Below are positions 1-9,375 of a stretch of DNA of 64,000 bases, in pieces. The notes beneath the pieces are model-generated. The model saw nothing but the letters and a program-made list of their open reading frames with translations, ran no database searches and was not told the DNA's origin. The position numbers were made by a program, and so were the translations under genes. The DNA is taken from NCBI RefSeq assembly GCF_009650215.1, contig NZ_CP045851.1, positions 1,756,001-1,820,000 of the forward strand, given 5' to 3'. The stretch's first letter is position 1, and every line of letters starts with the position of its first letter. Source of the stretch: Actinomarinicola tropica. Lineage in GTDB: Bacteria; Actinomycetota; Acidimicrobiia; Acidimicrobiales; SKKL01.

Positions 1-1149
1 GCCGTGCTCACCCAGGTCGAGGTCCTGGTCGGGCTGCCGATCCTCGTCGCGATCGCCGCCGGCCTCGCCGCGCTGCGCACGGAGGCACGGCCCGACGGGT
101 GGGCGGTGACGGCCGGCGCGGCGCTCGCCGTCGTGGCCATGTTCAAGCTCGTGCTCGTCGTCGTCCCCGTCGGCGCCCTGTGCGTCGCGGCGGTGGCGAG
201 CCGGGAGCGGACGCGGAGGCCGCTGCGGGCGCTCGTCGTCGGGTGCCTGGCCGCTGCGGTGCCGGTGCTCGTCCACCTGGCGTGGGTGGCGTCGCACGGC
301 GCGCTGGAGGACACGCTGCGCACGTGGTTCGAGGTGCCGCTCGGCGTGAGCGAGCGCGTCGGTCGGCCCGTCGGCCGGTTGCGTGCCACCGCCGTCGACC
401 TGCTGCGGTTCTTCGGACCTGTGCTCCTGCTCGCCGGCCTCGGCACCTGGCGCACCCTCCGCGAACGCCGCCACCCGCTCGGCCTGGCGATGGTGGCGTG
501 GGTCGCGCTCGGCGCGGCCACGTTCCTCGTCCAGCTCTGGTGGCTCTACCTCGCGTACGTGGTCGTCGTGCCCCTCGGAATGCTGGCGGTCGTGGGCGTC
601 GAGGTGGTCCTCGACGCCGGGCTCGACCGCCGGTGGCTCGCGGCGGGAGCGCTCGCCCTCGCTCTCCTCGCGGTGCCCACCGCCCGGGTCGTGGCCGGTC
701 GCGGGCGGCTGCTCGTCGAGCACGGCGGGGGCACCAGCGCCGACGAGCGGAGCGCGATCGCCCGCGAGCTCGACCCCTCCGACGCCGCCACCTCCGCGGC
801 CGCGGCCGACCTCCGGGCGCTGGCCGCGCCGTCCGACGCGGTGATCGTGTGGGGCGACCCCCGGGTCCTCCTCCGGTCCGGGCACGGCCAGGCGGCGACG
901 ATCAACGGCTGGTCGCCCGAGCACCTCGACGCCCGCCTGTGGGAGCGGGCCACGGCGGATCTGGTCGACCTGGAGCCGTCGGTCGTGGGGGTCGATGCCT
1001 TCAGCGCCGGGATCATCGAGGCGCGCGCCCCGCAGCTGCTGGCGCTGCTCCACGACCGCTACCGACGTGCCGGCGAGGGGCACGGGTTCGAGTGGTGGGT
1101 CCCTGAGGGGCCCGCGAACGGGTCCGAGGCGGGGGAGACCGGCCGGTAG
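1..1149 (+). CDS. C-terminal part of a multi-pass membrane protein, probably a GT-C-type glycosyltransferase (5' end outside window)
   Basis: The reading frame is open to the first base of the window, so the N-terminus is probably missing; the first usable start is a GTG at 4. The visible protein has about six hydrophobic segments (roughly residues 8-25, 35-65, 75-95, 135-150, 160-205 and 212-228), then a soluble C-terminal domain of about 150 residues. A membrane core followed by a short soluble tail (with the string VIVWGDPRVLLRSG) resembles GT-C enzymes that use polyprenyl-phosphate sugars, such as the PMT/GT39 group. The catalytic N-terminal loop is not visible, so this is a family-level guess. 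The stop codon TAG forms the first three bases of the hisS -10 element. Confidence 0.5.
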   Translation, partial: AVLTQVEVLVGLPILVAIAAGLAALRTEARPDGWAVTAGAALAVVAMFKLVLVVVPVGALCVAAVASRERTRRPLRALVVGCLAAAVPVLVHLAWVASHGALEDTLRTWFEVPLGVSERVGRPVGRLRATAVDLLRFFGPVLLLAGLGTWRTLRERRHPLGLAMVAWVALGAATFLVQLWWLYLAYVVVVPLGMLAVVGVEVVLDAGLDRRWLAAGALALALLAVPTARVVAGRGRLLVEHGGGTSADERSAIARELDPSDAATSAAAADLRALAAPSDAVIVWGDPRVLLRSGHGQAATINGWSPEHLDARLWERATADLVDLEPSVVGVDAFSAGIIEARAPQLLALLHDRYRRAGEGHGFEWWVPEGPANGSEAGETGR

Positions 1150-1158
1150 TCTCGCCGG
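1147..1158 (+). promoter_or_regulatory. hisS -10 element giving a leaderless transcript
   Basis: CGGTAGTCT, with the hexamer TAGTCT at 1147-1152, lies exactly 6 nt before the GTG start, so transcription would begin at the start codon. The same spacing recurs before rarA, aroK, the mIHF gene and argC. There is no Shine-Dalgarno sequence before hisS. Confidence 0.5.
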
Positions 1159-2418
1159 GTGGCCGACCCGTCCTTCACCGCCCCCATCGGCACCCGCGAC
1201 GTCCTCCCGCCGGAGTCCGACCGCTGGGCCGCTCTCGTCGCGACCTTCGCCGACCACGTCGGGCGCGCCGGCTACGGGCTCGTGGTCGGGCCGATGTTCG
1301 AGGACCTCGCCGTCTTCCAGCGCGTCGGCGAGGCCACCGACATCGTCACCAAGGAGATGTACGACTTCGAGGACAAGGGCGGCCGGCGCATCGCCCTGCG
1401 TCCCGAGGGCACGGCGTCCATCGTCCGGGCCTACGTGCAGCACCGCCCGGTCGGCACCCCCTGGAAGGCGTGGTACGCCGCGCCCAACTTCCGCTACGAG
1501 CGTCCGCAGGCCGGTCGGTACCGCCAGCACCACCAGCTCGGCATCGAGGCGCTCGGATCCGACGACCCCGACCTCGACGTCGAGGTCATCGCCCTCCAGG
1601 CCGACCTCTACGCGCGGCTCGGCCTCCGCCAGGTCGACCTGCTCGTGAACTCGATGGGCAGCCCCGCGGACCGTGCCGCCTACGCGGCCGCGCTCGGACG
1701 CTGGCTGGAGGAGCGCCGCGACGCCCTCGATCCGGCGGACCGGCCCACGATCGCCACCAACCCCATGCGGGTGCTCGACTCGAAGCGTGAGGCCACGCGC
1801 CGCGTCACCGACGACGCACCGACGATCCTCTCGTCGCTGTCCGCCGACACCATCGCCCGGTTCGAGCGGGTCCGCGAGGGCCTCGACGCCCTCGGGATCG
1901 CCCACCGCGTCGAGCCGCGCCTCGTCCGAGGCCTCGACTACTACACGCACACGACGTTCGAGTTCCAGGCCACCGCTCTCGCGAGCGCCCAGAACGCCAT
2001 CGGCGGCGGCGGCCGCTACGACGGGCTCGCCGAGGCCCTCGGAGGCCCCGCCACGCCGGGCATCGGGTTCGGGTCCGGCATCGAGCGCATCCTCCTCGCC
2101 TGCGACGCCGAGGGCGTGTTCCCCGGTCCGGACGGGGCGCCGGGCACGTTCGTCGTCGACGTCGTCGACGGCACGCACGCGCGCGACCTCGTCGCCGACC
2201 TGCGTCGCGCCGGGCTCCGAGCCGACCGCGCCTACGGTGGCCGCTCGATGAAGGCCCAGATGAAGGCGGCCGACCGGTCGGGCGCCGCGTGGGCGGTCAT
2301 CGTCGGCGCCGACGAGGCCGAGGCCGACGAGGTCACCGTGCGCGACCTGCGCGGCAGCCGTGAGCAAGAGCGCGTCCCCCGTGACGCCGTCATCGACCAC
2401 CTGAGGAAGCGACTGTGA
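1159..2418 (+). CDS. hisS: Histidyl-tRNA synthetase
   Basis: Class II synthetase that charges tRNA-His in the cytoplasm. The 419-residue length is normal for the bacterial enzyme. Visible signatures are class II motif 2 with the neighbouring FRYERPQAGRYRQHHQ (about residues 111-126), the HisRS-specific RGLDYYTHTTFE loop (about 256-267) and the glycine-rich IGGGGRYDGL. The anticodon-binding domain fills about residues 325-419. GTG 1159 was chosen because the protein begins well there and a -10 element sits 6 nt upstream. It overlaps aspS by 4 bp (GTGA), so the two are probably co-transcribed and translationally coupled. Confidence 0.96.
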   Translation: MADPSFTAPIGTRDVLPPESDRWAALVATFADHVGRAGYGLVVGPMFEDLAVFQRVGEATDIVTKEMYDFEDKGGRRIALRPEGTASIVRAYVQHRPVGTPWKAWYAAPNFRYERPQAGRYRQHHQLGIEALGSDDPDLDVEVIALQADLYARLGLRQVDLLVNSMGSPADRAAYAAALGRWLEERRDALDPADRPTIATNPMRVLDSKREATRRVTDDAPTILSSLSADTIARFERVREGLDALGIAHRVEPRLVRGLDYYTHTTFEFQATALASAQNAIGGGGRYDGLAEALGGPATPGIGFGSGIERILLACDAEGVFPGPDGAPGTFVVDVVDGTHARDLVADLRRAGLRADRAYGGRSMKAQMKAADRSGAAWAVIVGADEAEADEVTVRDLRGSREQERVPRDAVIDHLRKRL

Positions 2419-4169
2419 GCGACACCACCCACGAGATGCCGATGCGCACCGACATGTGCGGCGAGCTCAGCGCGGGCGACGTGGGGCGTCGGGTCGCGGT
2501 GTGCGGGTGGGTCGCGCGTCGCCGCGAGCACGGCGAGCACCTCGCCTTCGTCGACCTGCGCGACCGCACCGGCGTCGTCCAGTGCGTCGTCGACGGTGCG
2601 GCCGACCTGCGCAGCGAGTTCGTCGTGCGCGTCGTCGGCACCGTCCGGCACCGTCCGGAGGGGACGACCAACGACAACCTCGCCACCGGCGAGATCGAGG
2701 TCGGGGACTGCGAGGTGGAGGTCCTGTCGAGCGCCGAGCCGCCGCCGTTCCCCGTCGACGAGCGCATCGACACCGACGAGACGATCCGCCTCCGGCACCG
2801 CTACGTCGACCTGCGTCGCGAGCGCATGCAGCGCAACCTGCGCCTGCGGGCCACCGTGAACAGCGCCATCCGGGGGGCGATGGAGGAGCAGGACTTCGTC
2901 GAGATCGAGACGCCGATGCTCATCGCGAGCACGCCCGAGGGCGCGCGCGACTTCGTCGTCCCCGCCCGCCTGAAGCCGGGATCCTTCTACGCCCTTCCCC
3001 AGAGCCCCCAGCTGTTCAAGCAGCTCTGCATGGTGGGCGGCGTCGACCGCTACTACCAGATCGCGCGCTGCCTGCGGGACGAGGACCTCCGCGCCGACCG
3101 CCAGTTCGAGTTCATGCAGCTCGACGCCGAGGCGAGCTTCGTCGGCCAGGAGGAGGTGCTCGAGTTCATCGGCCGGGCGGTGTCCGCCGCAGTGGAGGCC
3201 GTCACCGGCGAGCCGGTGGGCGAGATCCCCCGGATGACCTGGCACGACGCCATGGAGCGCTACGGCTCCGACAAGCCCGACGTGCGCTTCGGCATGGAGC
3301 TCGTCGAGCTCACCCCGGTGTTCTCGGCCACGGAGTTCAACGCCTTCAAGGCCCCGTGCGTGAAGGGGATCCGCGTGCCCGGTGGTGCGGAGATGACGCG
3401 CAACCAGCTCGACGCCCTCACCGAGACCGCGAAGCGCTACGGCGCGAAGGGCCTCGTGTGGATGAAGGTGGGGGAGGGGCGCGAGCTCACGTCCCCCGTC
3501 GCCAAGTTCCTCTCCGCCGAGGAGCTCGCGGGGATCGCCTCCGAGCTCGACGCCGAGAGCGGTGACCTCCTGCTGCTCGTCGCCGACCAGCGCCCGGCGG
3601 TGCGTCACGTGCTGGGCCTGCTGCGGCTCGCGCTCGGCCGTCCGCCTGTCAACGAGGGTGGGCTGCGCTTCCTGTGGGTCGTCGACTTCCCGCTGTTCGA
3701 GGCCATCGACGAGAGCGGCTCGCCGGTCCCGGCGCACCACCCGTTCACGATGCCCCACGCCGACGACATGGCCCTGCTCGACCGGACCGGGGAGGACCTC
3801 CTCGCCGTCCGGTCGCAGTCCTACGACCTCGTCGTCAACGGCTGGGAGCTCGGGTCCGGCAGCGTCCGGATCCACCGCGGCGACGTCCAGACCCGCATCT
3901 TCGAGTTGCTCGGCATCGGCGAGGACGAGGCCCGGGCCAAGTTCGGCTTCCTGCTCGAGGCCTTCCGGTACGGCGCGCCGCCCCACGCGGGCTTCGCGTT
4001 CGGCATCGACCGCCTCGTCGCGATCCTGGCGGGGGAGGAGAACATCCGCGAGGTGATCGCCTTCCCGAAGACCCAGTCCGGTGGCGATCCGCTGACGAAC
4101 GCCCCCACACCGATCGACCCCGCGCAGCTCGCCGAGCTCGGCCTGCGCGTGCTGCCGCCCCCCAGCTAG
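2415..4169 (+). CDS. aspS: Aspartyl-tRNA synthetase
   Basis: Class IIb synthetase of 584 residues, the usual bacterial length. An N-terminal OB-fold anticodon-binding domain covers about residues 10-105. The catalytic core carries QSPQLFKQLCM and RCLRDEDLRADRQ, with a GAD insertion at about 300-410 and motif 3 GFAFGIDRLVAI at about 522-533. The segment usually read as RQPEFTQ in E. coli AspRS is RQFEFMQ here (about 228-234), an unusual pair of changes beside the active site. The gene starts within the hisS stop (GTGA). Whether it also charges tRNA-Asn cannot be judged from this window. Confidence 0.95.
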   Translation: MSDTTHEMPMRTDMCGELSAGDVGRRVAVCGWVARRREHGEHLAFVDLRDRTGVVQCVVDGAADLRSEFVVRVVGTVRHRPEGTTNDNLATGEIEVGDCEVEVLSSAEPPPFPVDERIDTDETIRLRHRYVDLRRERMQRNLRLRATVNSAIRGAMEEQDFVEIETPMLIASTPEGARDFVVPARLKPGSFYALPQSPQLFKQLCMVGGVDRYYQIARCLRDEDLRADRQFEFMQLDAEASFVGQEEVLEFIGRAVSAAVEAVTGEPVGEIPRMTWHDAMERYGSDKPDVRFGMELVELTPVFSATEFNAFKAPCVKGIRVPGGAEMTRNQLDALTETAKRYGAKGLVWMKVGEGRELTSPVAKFLSAEELAGIASELDAESGDLLLLVADQRPAVRHVLGLLRLALGRPPVNEGGLRFLWVVDFPLFEAIDESGSPVPAHHPFTMPHADDMALLDRTGEDLLAVRSQSYDLVVNGWELGSGSVRIHRGDVQTRIFELLGIGEDEARAKFGFLLEAFRYGAPPHAGFAFGIDRLVAILAGEENIREVIAFPKTQSGGDPLTNAPTPIDPAQLAELGLRVLPPPS

Positions 4170-4187
4170 GGGGGGGATCGGTCCGGC

Positions 4188-4793
4188 TCAGCCGGCGCGC
4201 AGCTCGACCACCACCGAGCCCGACTCGGCGGTGGGGAACCGGCGCGCCCCGCCGTCCATGACCGTGGCCCCGTCGGGGTGGATCTCGAGCGACACCCGCC
4301 CCCGCTCGCCCTCGGCCACCGCCCGGCGGTCGTCGAGCGAGCGCACCTCGTAGCCGAGCTTCTCGAGCTCCTCGGCGAGGCCGGTGCCGACCACCTCCGG
4401 GGTCGCCCGCGTGGTGGCGACGACGAGGTGGGTGGCGAGGTCGGTGCTGTCGAGCGACTGGGTGAGCGGGACCAGCTCGTGGGGGAGGGTGATGCCCGCG
4501 AGGAGCTCGGCGAGCGTGGCGCGGGTGGGAGGCGGCACGTGCGCGGCCGGCACCTCCTCGACCCGGATCGACGACGGGACCGGTGGGCTCGCCGGGGCCC
4601 CGCCCGGGGCGGGGTCGGGCGTCAGCGGGGCGTCGGGATCGGTTGGGGGCGGCGCCCAGACGCGCGACGCGGGGTCGACCGCCGGCGGCTCCTCGGTGCG
4701 AGACGACGTGCCGATCACGTTCAACCGCCGCAGCACGAGGATGGCGAGCGAGACCACCAGCCAGATCCAGAACAGGACCGCGTACCACTCCAT
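4188..4793 (-). CDS. Single-pass membrane protein with a proline-rich linker, function unknown
   Basis: The predicted protein has 201 residues. Residues 4-21 (YAVLFWIWLVVSLAILVL) form one hydrophobic anchor at the N-terminus. A proline/alanine/aspartate-rich linker follows (about 30-80), then a folded-looking C-terminal part of about 120 residues with no motif I recognise. The ATG is at the 4793 end, and the stop lies 18 bp from the aspS stop in convergent orientation. The 84 bp between this gene and rarA holds both divergent starts. I cannot assign a function; a membrane-tethered regulatory or sensor protein is possible but unsupported. Confidence 0.7.
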   Translation of the reverse strand: MEWYAVLFWIWLVVSLAILVLRRLNVIGTSSRTEEPPAVDPASRVWAPPPTDPDAPLTPDPAPGGAPASPPVPSSIRVEEVPAAHVPPPTRATLAELLAGITLPHELVPLTQSLDSTDLATHLVVATTRATPEVVGTGLAEELEKLGYEVRSLDDRRAVAEGERGRVSLEIHPDGATVMDGGARRFPTAESGSVVVELRAG

Positions 4794-4865
4794 CCGTCGA
4801 TGCTCGCACGCCGGCGGCCCGTCGCGCGGGACGATCGCGGCGGCCGGGCCCGGTGCCGGCGTCGG

Positions 4866-4877
4866 TAGCCTCGCGCC
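4866..4877 (+). promoter_or_regulatory. rarA -10 element giving a leaderless transcript
   Basis: CGGTAGCCT, with hexamer TAGCCT at 4866-4871, is followed by 6 nt and then the GTG start. No Shine-Dalgarno sequence is present. This is the same arrangement as hisS and aroK. Confidence 0.5.
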
Positions 4878-6176
4878 GTGGCCGACGACCTGTTCTCCGC
4901 TGCCGCCGACGAGCGGCTCCAGCGCCAGGCACCGCTGGCTGCGCGCCTGCGACCCCGGACGCTCGACGACGTCGTGGGCCAGGCGCACCTGCTGGCGCCC
5001 GGCGCGCCGCTGCGCCAGCTGCTGGAGGCCGATCGGCTCTCGTCGGTGGTGTTCTGGGGTCCACCGGGCACCGGCAAGACCACCCTGGCGCGGCTCGTGG
5101 CCGACTCGAGCCGCAAGGCGTTCGAGCAGCTCTCGGCGGTCTCGGCGTCGGTGAAGGACGTCCGCGAGGTCATCGCCCGGGCCGAGGCCCGCCTCGGCCA
5201 GCACGGCCAGGGCACCATCTTGTTCCTCGACGAGGTCCACCGCTTCAACAAGGCCCAGCAGGACGCACTGCTCCCGTCGGTCGAGTCCGGGCTCCTCGTC
5301 CTCGTCGGTGCGACCACCGAGAACCCCTTCTTCGAGGTGAACCCGCCGCTGCTCTCGCGCTCGACGCTCTTCCGGCTCGAGCCGCTCGACGGTGCGGCCG
5401 TGCGGACCCTCCTCGAGCGGGGGCTGGCCCTCGAGGGCGCGACGGCCGACGACGACGCCCTCGACCACATCGCCGAGCGAGCCGGTGGGGACGGCCGCCA
5501 GTCGCTCACGGCGCTCGAGGTCGCGGTGGCGCTGGCCGCCGGCGGGGACGGCGCGCCGCACGTCACGCTGGCCCACGCCGAGGCGGCCGTCGACACCAAG
5601 GCCCTGCGCTACGGCCGCGACGCCCACTACGACGTGATCAGCGCGTTCATCAAGAGCATCCGCGGCTCGGATCCCGACGCCGGCCTGTACTGGCTGGCCC
5701 GCATGCTCGACGCCGGCGAGGACGCCCGCTTCATCGCCCGCCGCCTCGTGATCCTCGCGTCCGAGGACGTCGGCATGGCCGATCCCCAGAGCCTCCTCGT
5801 CGCCGACGCCGCGGCCCGAGCCGTCGAGTTCGTCGGGCTCCCGGAGGCGCAGCTCAACCTGGCTCAGGCCGTCGTCCACCTGGCCACCGCTCCGAAGTCG
5901 AACCGGGTGACGGTCGCGCTCGGACGGGCGCGCCGCGACGCGCAGGCCGGCGGGGACGACGCGGTGCCGACCCACCTGCGCGACGCCCACTACAAGGGCG
6001 CAGCGTCCCTCGGGCACGGGGAGGGCTACGAGTATCCTCACGACGACCCCCGGGGGTGGGTGCCCCAGGCGCACCGCCCGCGGGGTCTCGAGCACCACCG
6101 CTACTACGAGCCGTCGCCCCACGGCGCGGAGAAGGAGATCGGCGAGCGCATGGAGACCCGGAGGCGCGACCCGTGA
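4878..6176 (+). CDS. rarA: Replication-associated recombination protein A (AAA+ ATPase, MgsA/RarA)
   Basis: This 432-residue protein is a clamp-loader-like AAA+ ATPase that acts at stalled replication forks. Walker A GPPGTGKT lies at about residues 64-71 and Walker B FLDEVHRF at about 116-123. Sensor 1 is seen in GATTENPFFEVN. The C-terminal half carries the RarA tetramerisation region, with AFIKSIRGSDPDAGLYWLARML and RRLVILASEDVGMADP. The alaS-rarA neighbourhood is shared with Mycobacterium. GTG 4878 is set by the upstream -10 element. The stop overlaps the start of the next gene by 4 bp (GTGA). Confidence 0.94.
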   Translation: MADDLFSAAADERLQRQAPLAARLRPRTLDDVVGQAHLLAPGAPLRQLLEADRLSSVVFWGPPGTGKTTLARLVADSSRKAFEQLSAVSASVKDVREVIARAEARLGQHGQGTILFLDEVHRFNKAQQDALLPSVESGLLVLVGATTENPFFEVNPPLLSRSTLFRLEPLDGAAVRTLLERGLALEGATADDDALDHIAERAGGDGRQSLTALEVAVALAAGGDGAPHVTLAHAEAAVDTKALRYGRDAHYDVISAFIKSIRGSDPDAGLYWLARMLDAGEDARFIARRLVILASEDVGMADPQSLLVADAAARAVEFVGLPEAQLNLAQAVVHLATAPKSNRVTVALGRARRDAQAGGDDAVPTHLRDAHYKGAASLGHGEGYEYPHDDPRGWVPQAHRPRGLEHHRYYEPSPHGAEKEIGERMETRRRDP

Positions 6177-6529
6177 CCGCCGGCGACCTCGCCGCCGTCC
6201 TCGTCGCCATCGTCTGCCTCGTCGCGGTGGTCGTGCTGCTCGTCGCCGCCCAGGCGCTCGTCAGCGCCCTGCGGTCGCTGCAGCGGGCCCTCGACCAGCT
6301 CCACGACGAGACCATCCCCGCGGTGCAGGACCTGCGGCGCACGGCCGCCGCCACCACCGCCGGGCTGGCCCGTGCCGACCAGATCCTCGCCCACGCCGAA
6401 GGGCTCACGACGTCGCTCGACGCCACCTCGCGCTTCGCCCACCGCGTCGTGTCGAGCCCTGCGATCAAGGTGATGGCCGCGGCGTCGGGCACCCGCCGCG
6501 CCGCGCACCGCCTGCGCCGGAGGGACTGA
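6173..6529 (+). CDS. DUF948-like small membrane protein
   Basis: A 118-residue protein with a GTG start inside the rarA stop. An N-terminal hydrophobic helix (about residues 5-28, AAVLVAIVCLVAVVVLLVAA) is followed by an amphipathic, coiled-coil-like stretch rich in Leu, Ala and Thr (about 30-90) and a very basic tail (RRAAHRLRRRD). This layout fits the DUF948 family, which often sits just upstream of alaS in actinobacteria. The function is unknown. It overlaps the next gene by one base (TGATG), suggesting that the two small membrane proteins are made together. Confidence 0.8.
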   Translation: MTAGDLAAVLVAIVCLVAVVVLLVAAQALVSALRSLQRALDQLHDETIPAVQDLRRTAAATTAGLARADQILAHAEGLTTSLDATSRFAHRVVSSPAIKVMAAASGTRRAAHRLRRRD

Positions 6530-6780
6530 TGTTCAAGCGGCTGTACTGGCTCACCGTGGGCTCGATCCTCGGGTTCACCGCCGCGGTGTGGGGGATGGTC
6601 CGCGCCCGGCAGGCCGCGGCCAAGCTGACGCCGGCCGGCATGCGCGCCGACGCCGACGCCGCCCTCCGCCAGCTCCGCCGCGACCTCGGCGCCGCCCTGC
6701 GCGAGGGGCGCGAGGGCATGCGCGAGACCGAGGACCGCCTCCGTGCCGATCTGGCGGGTCGCCGTGGCACCCCTCGGTAG
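6529..6780 (+). CDS. Small membrane protein of the alaS-upstream pair
   Basis: An 83-residue protein starting MFKRLYWLTVGSILGF, with one N-terminal hydrophobic segment (about residues 6-22) and a charged helical remainder rich in Arg and Ala. A short membrane protein of this kind follows the DUF948 gene and precedes alaS in other actinobacteria, but no function is known to me. Its stop codon TAG doubles as the first half of the alaS -10 element TAGGCT. Confidence 0.75.
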   Translation: MFKRLYWLTVGSILGFTAAVWGMVRARQAAAKLTPAGMRADADAALRQLRRDLGAALREGREGMRETEDRLRADLAGRRGTPR

Positions 6781-6792
6781 GCTGAGCACATC
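6778..6792 (+). promoter_or_regulatory. alaS -10 element, near-leaderless
   Basis: CGGTAGGCT, with hexamer TAGGCT at 6778-6783, is followed by 9 nt to the ATG. A transcript would carry only about 3 nt of leader. No Shine-Dalgarno sequence is visible in those 9 nt. Confidence 0.4.
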
Positions 6793-9375
6793 ATGAGAGC
6801 GAGCGAGCTGCGATCGGCGTGGACGAACTTCTTCGTGGAGCGGGGGCACACCGCCGTGCCCTCCTCGAGCCTCATCCCCACGCACCCGAGCGCCCCGATG
6901 TTCACGAACTCGGGGATGATGCAGTTCGTCCCGTACTTCCTCGGTGAGGAGCCGGTCCCGTTCGATCCGCGCCGGGCCACGAGCGTCCAGCGCTGCGTGC
7001 GGGCCGGAGGCAAGCACAACGACCTCGACGCCATCGGACGGTCGCTGCGGCACCTCAGCTTCTTCGAGATGCTCGGCAACTTCAGCTTCGGCGACTACTT
7101 CAAGGCCGAGGCGATCCCGTGGGCCTGGGAGATGGTCACCGAGGTGCTCGGGATCGACGGCGACCGCGTCTGGGTCACCGTCCACGAGTCCGACGACGAG
7201 GCCGAGGACATCTGGGCCGACGCCGTCGGCGTCCCCCGTGACCGCATCCAGCGGCTCGGCAAGGACAACTTCTGGGAGATGGGCGAGACGGGCCCCTGCG
7301 GGCCGAGCTCCGAGCTCTTCTTCGACTTCGGTCCCGAGTGGGGCCCCGACGGCGGACCGGCCAACCCCGCCGCCGAGGAGCGCTACGTCGAGTTCTACAA
7401 CAACGTCTTCCCCCAGTACTTCCGCCGGGCCGACGGCAGCCTCACCGACCTCGAGAACCGCGGCATCGACGTGGGGGCGGGCCTCGAGCGCATCCTCGGC
7501 GTGCTCGCGGGCAGCCCCAGCCTCTACGTCGCGGACTCCCTCGCCACCCTGGTCGACGAGGCCCAGGGCGTCACGGGTCACCGCCTCGGCGAGTCCGACC
7601 TCGGCGACATCGCCCTCCGCCTCCTCGCCGACCACACCCGGACGATGACCTTCCTCATCGCCGACGGGGTCATCCCGTCCAACGAGGACCGCGGTTACGT
7701 GCTGCGCCGGATCATCCGCCGTGCCATCCGCTTCGCCTACCTGCTCGACGTCGAGACGCCGGTCTGCCCGCCCCTCGTCGAGCGGTGCATCGACGTGATG
7801 GGCGACGACTACCCCGAGATCGTCAACGGGCGCGACCTCGTCCTCGGCATCGTCAGCCGGGAGGAGGACCGCTTCCGCCAGACGCTGCGCACCGGGTCGC
7901 AGACGCTCGACACCGAGCTCGACAAGCTCGACGAGGGCGGGACGCTCCCCGGCGCGGTCGCCTTCCAGCTCCACGACACCTACGGCTTCCCCCTCGAGGT
8001 CACCCAGGAGGTCGCCGAGCTGCGCGGCTTCGGGGTCGACCGACCGGGGTTCGAGGCAGCGATGACCGAGCAGCGGGAGCGGGCGAAGGCCGGGCGCAAG
8101 GGCGGCGGCGCGGCGTCCGAGGATGCGATGGCCGAGTACCAGCGGATCCTCGCCGAGCACGGGCCCACCGTGTTCACCGGCCGGGAGGAGGAGTCGACGA
8201 CCGCCACCATCGTCGCGATCGTCGGCGACGACCTCTTCCTCGACCGCACGCCGTTCTACGCCGAGTCGGGCGGTCAGGTCGGCGACACGGGCCAGATCCA
8301 GACCGACTCGGGCGTCGTCGAGGTGCTCGACACCACCTACGCCCTCCCGGGCCTGCACCGGCACCGCTTCCAGATCATCGAGGGCGAGGTCGCCGTCGGC
8401 CAGACCGCGCTCGCCGGCATCGACGCCGAGCGTCGGGCGGCGATCCGCCGCAACCACACCGGCACCCACATCCTCCACTGGGCGCTGCGCCAGGTCCTCG
8501 GCGACCACGTGAAGCAGCAGGGGTCGCTCGTCGCCCCCGACCGCCTGCGGTTCGACTTCAGCCACTTCGAGGCCCTCACCGACGAAGAGATCGCCGCCAT
8601 CGAGGACCTCGCCAACCAGGAGATCCTCTCCAACGCCCCGGTCCGGCACTACGAGACCTCGAAGGAGGAGGCCGAGCGACTCGGGGCCATCGCCTTCTTC
8701 GGCGACAAGTACGGCGAGCGCGTGCGCGTCCTCGAGGCCGGACTGCACTCGGTCGAGCTCTGCGGCGGCACGCACGTGTCCGCCCTCGGCGACATCGGAC
8801 CGATGAAGATCGTGTCCGAGGGATCGATCGGCTCGAACCTGCGCCGCATCGAGGCCGTCACCGGCACCGGTCCCATCGACCGCCTGCGGGCCGAGGAGCG
8901 CCTCCTCGGTCGGGCGGCCGAGCTCGTGGGCGTGAACGCCGACGAGCTGGTCGAGGGCATCGAGAAGCGCCTGGCCGAGCTGAAGGACCTCCGCGACGAG
9001 CTGCGTGCCGTCAAGCAGCAGGCCGCCGCGGGCCAGGCGGGCACGCTCGCCGCCGAGGCCGTCGACGGCGTGGTCGTCGCCCGCCGCGACGGGGTGGCGC
9101 GCGACGAGCTGCGCGACCTCGCCATCGCCGTGCGTGAGCAGCCCGGCATCCGGGGCGTGGTGCTCGGCGGCGCCCCCGAGGGCGGCGGTGTCGCCATCGT
9201 CGCCGCCGTCACGCCCGACAGCGGGTTGCACGCTTCGGACCTCATCGCCGACGCGGCCAAGCGGGTCAAGGGCGGCACCGGGAAGAACGCCGAGCTGGCC
9301 ATGGCCGGCGGCCGGGACCCGTCCGCCCTGGACGAGGCCCTCGACCTCGTGCGGGCGGCCCTCGCCGCGGCGTGA
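6793..9375 (+). CDS. alaS: Alanyl-tRNA synthetase
   Basis: An 860-residue class II synthetase of normal family length. The catalytic core begins with the AlaRS-typical FTNSGMMQFVPYFLG and RCVRAGGKHNDLD. The editing domain carries the zinc site HTGTH (about residues 556-560) and CGGTH (about 656-660), which clear mischarged Ser and Gly. A helical linker and the C-Ala domain (about 745-860) end in a GGRDPSALDEAL segment. The HTGTH form rather than HTATH is usual in actinobacteria. The stop overlaps the ruvX GTG by 4 bp. Confidence 0.97.
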   Translation: MRASELRSAWTNFFVERGHTAVPSSSLIPTHPSAPMFTNSGMMQFVPYFLGEEPVPFDPRRATSVQRCVRAGGKHNDLDAIGRSLRHLSFFEMLGNFSFGDYFKAEAIPWAWEMVTEVLGIDGDRVWVTVHESDDEAEDIWADAVGVPRDRIQRLGKDNFWEMGETGPCGPSSELFFDFGPEWGPDGGPANPAAEERYVEFYNNVFPQYFRRADGSLTDLENRGIDVGAGLERILGVLAGSPSLYVADSLATLVDEAQGVTGHRLGESDLGDIALRLLADHTRTMTFLIADGVIPSNEDRGYVLRRIIRRAIRFAYLLDVETPVCPPLVERCIDVMGDDYPEIVNGRDLVLGIVSREEDRFRQTLRTGSQTLDTELDKLDEGGTLPGAVAFQLHDTYGFPLEVTQEVAELRGFGVDRPGFEAAMTEQRERAKAGRKGGGAASEDAMAEYQRILAEHGPTVFTGREEESTTATIVAIVGDDLFLDRTPFYAESGGQVGDTGQIQTDSGVVEVLDTTYALPGLHRHRFQIIEGEVAVGQTALAGIDAERRAAIRRNHTGTHILHWALRQVLGDHVKQQGSLVAPDRLRFDFSHFEALTDEEIAAIEDLANQEILSNAPVRHYETSKEEAERLGAIAFFGDKYGERVRVLEAGLHSVELCGGTHVSALGDIGPMKIVSEGSIGSNLRRIEAVTGTGPIDRLRAEERLLGRAAELVGVNADELVEGIEKRLAELKDLRDELRAVKQQAAAGQAGTLAAEAVDGVVVARRDGVARDELRDLAIAVREQPGIRGVVLGGAPEGGGVAIVAAVTPDSGLHASDLIADAAKRVKGGTGKNAELAMAGGRDPSALDEALDLVRAALAAA

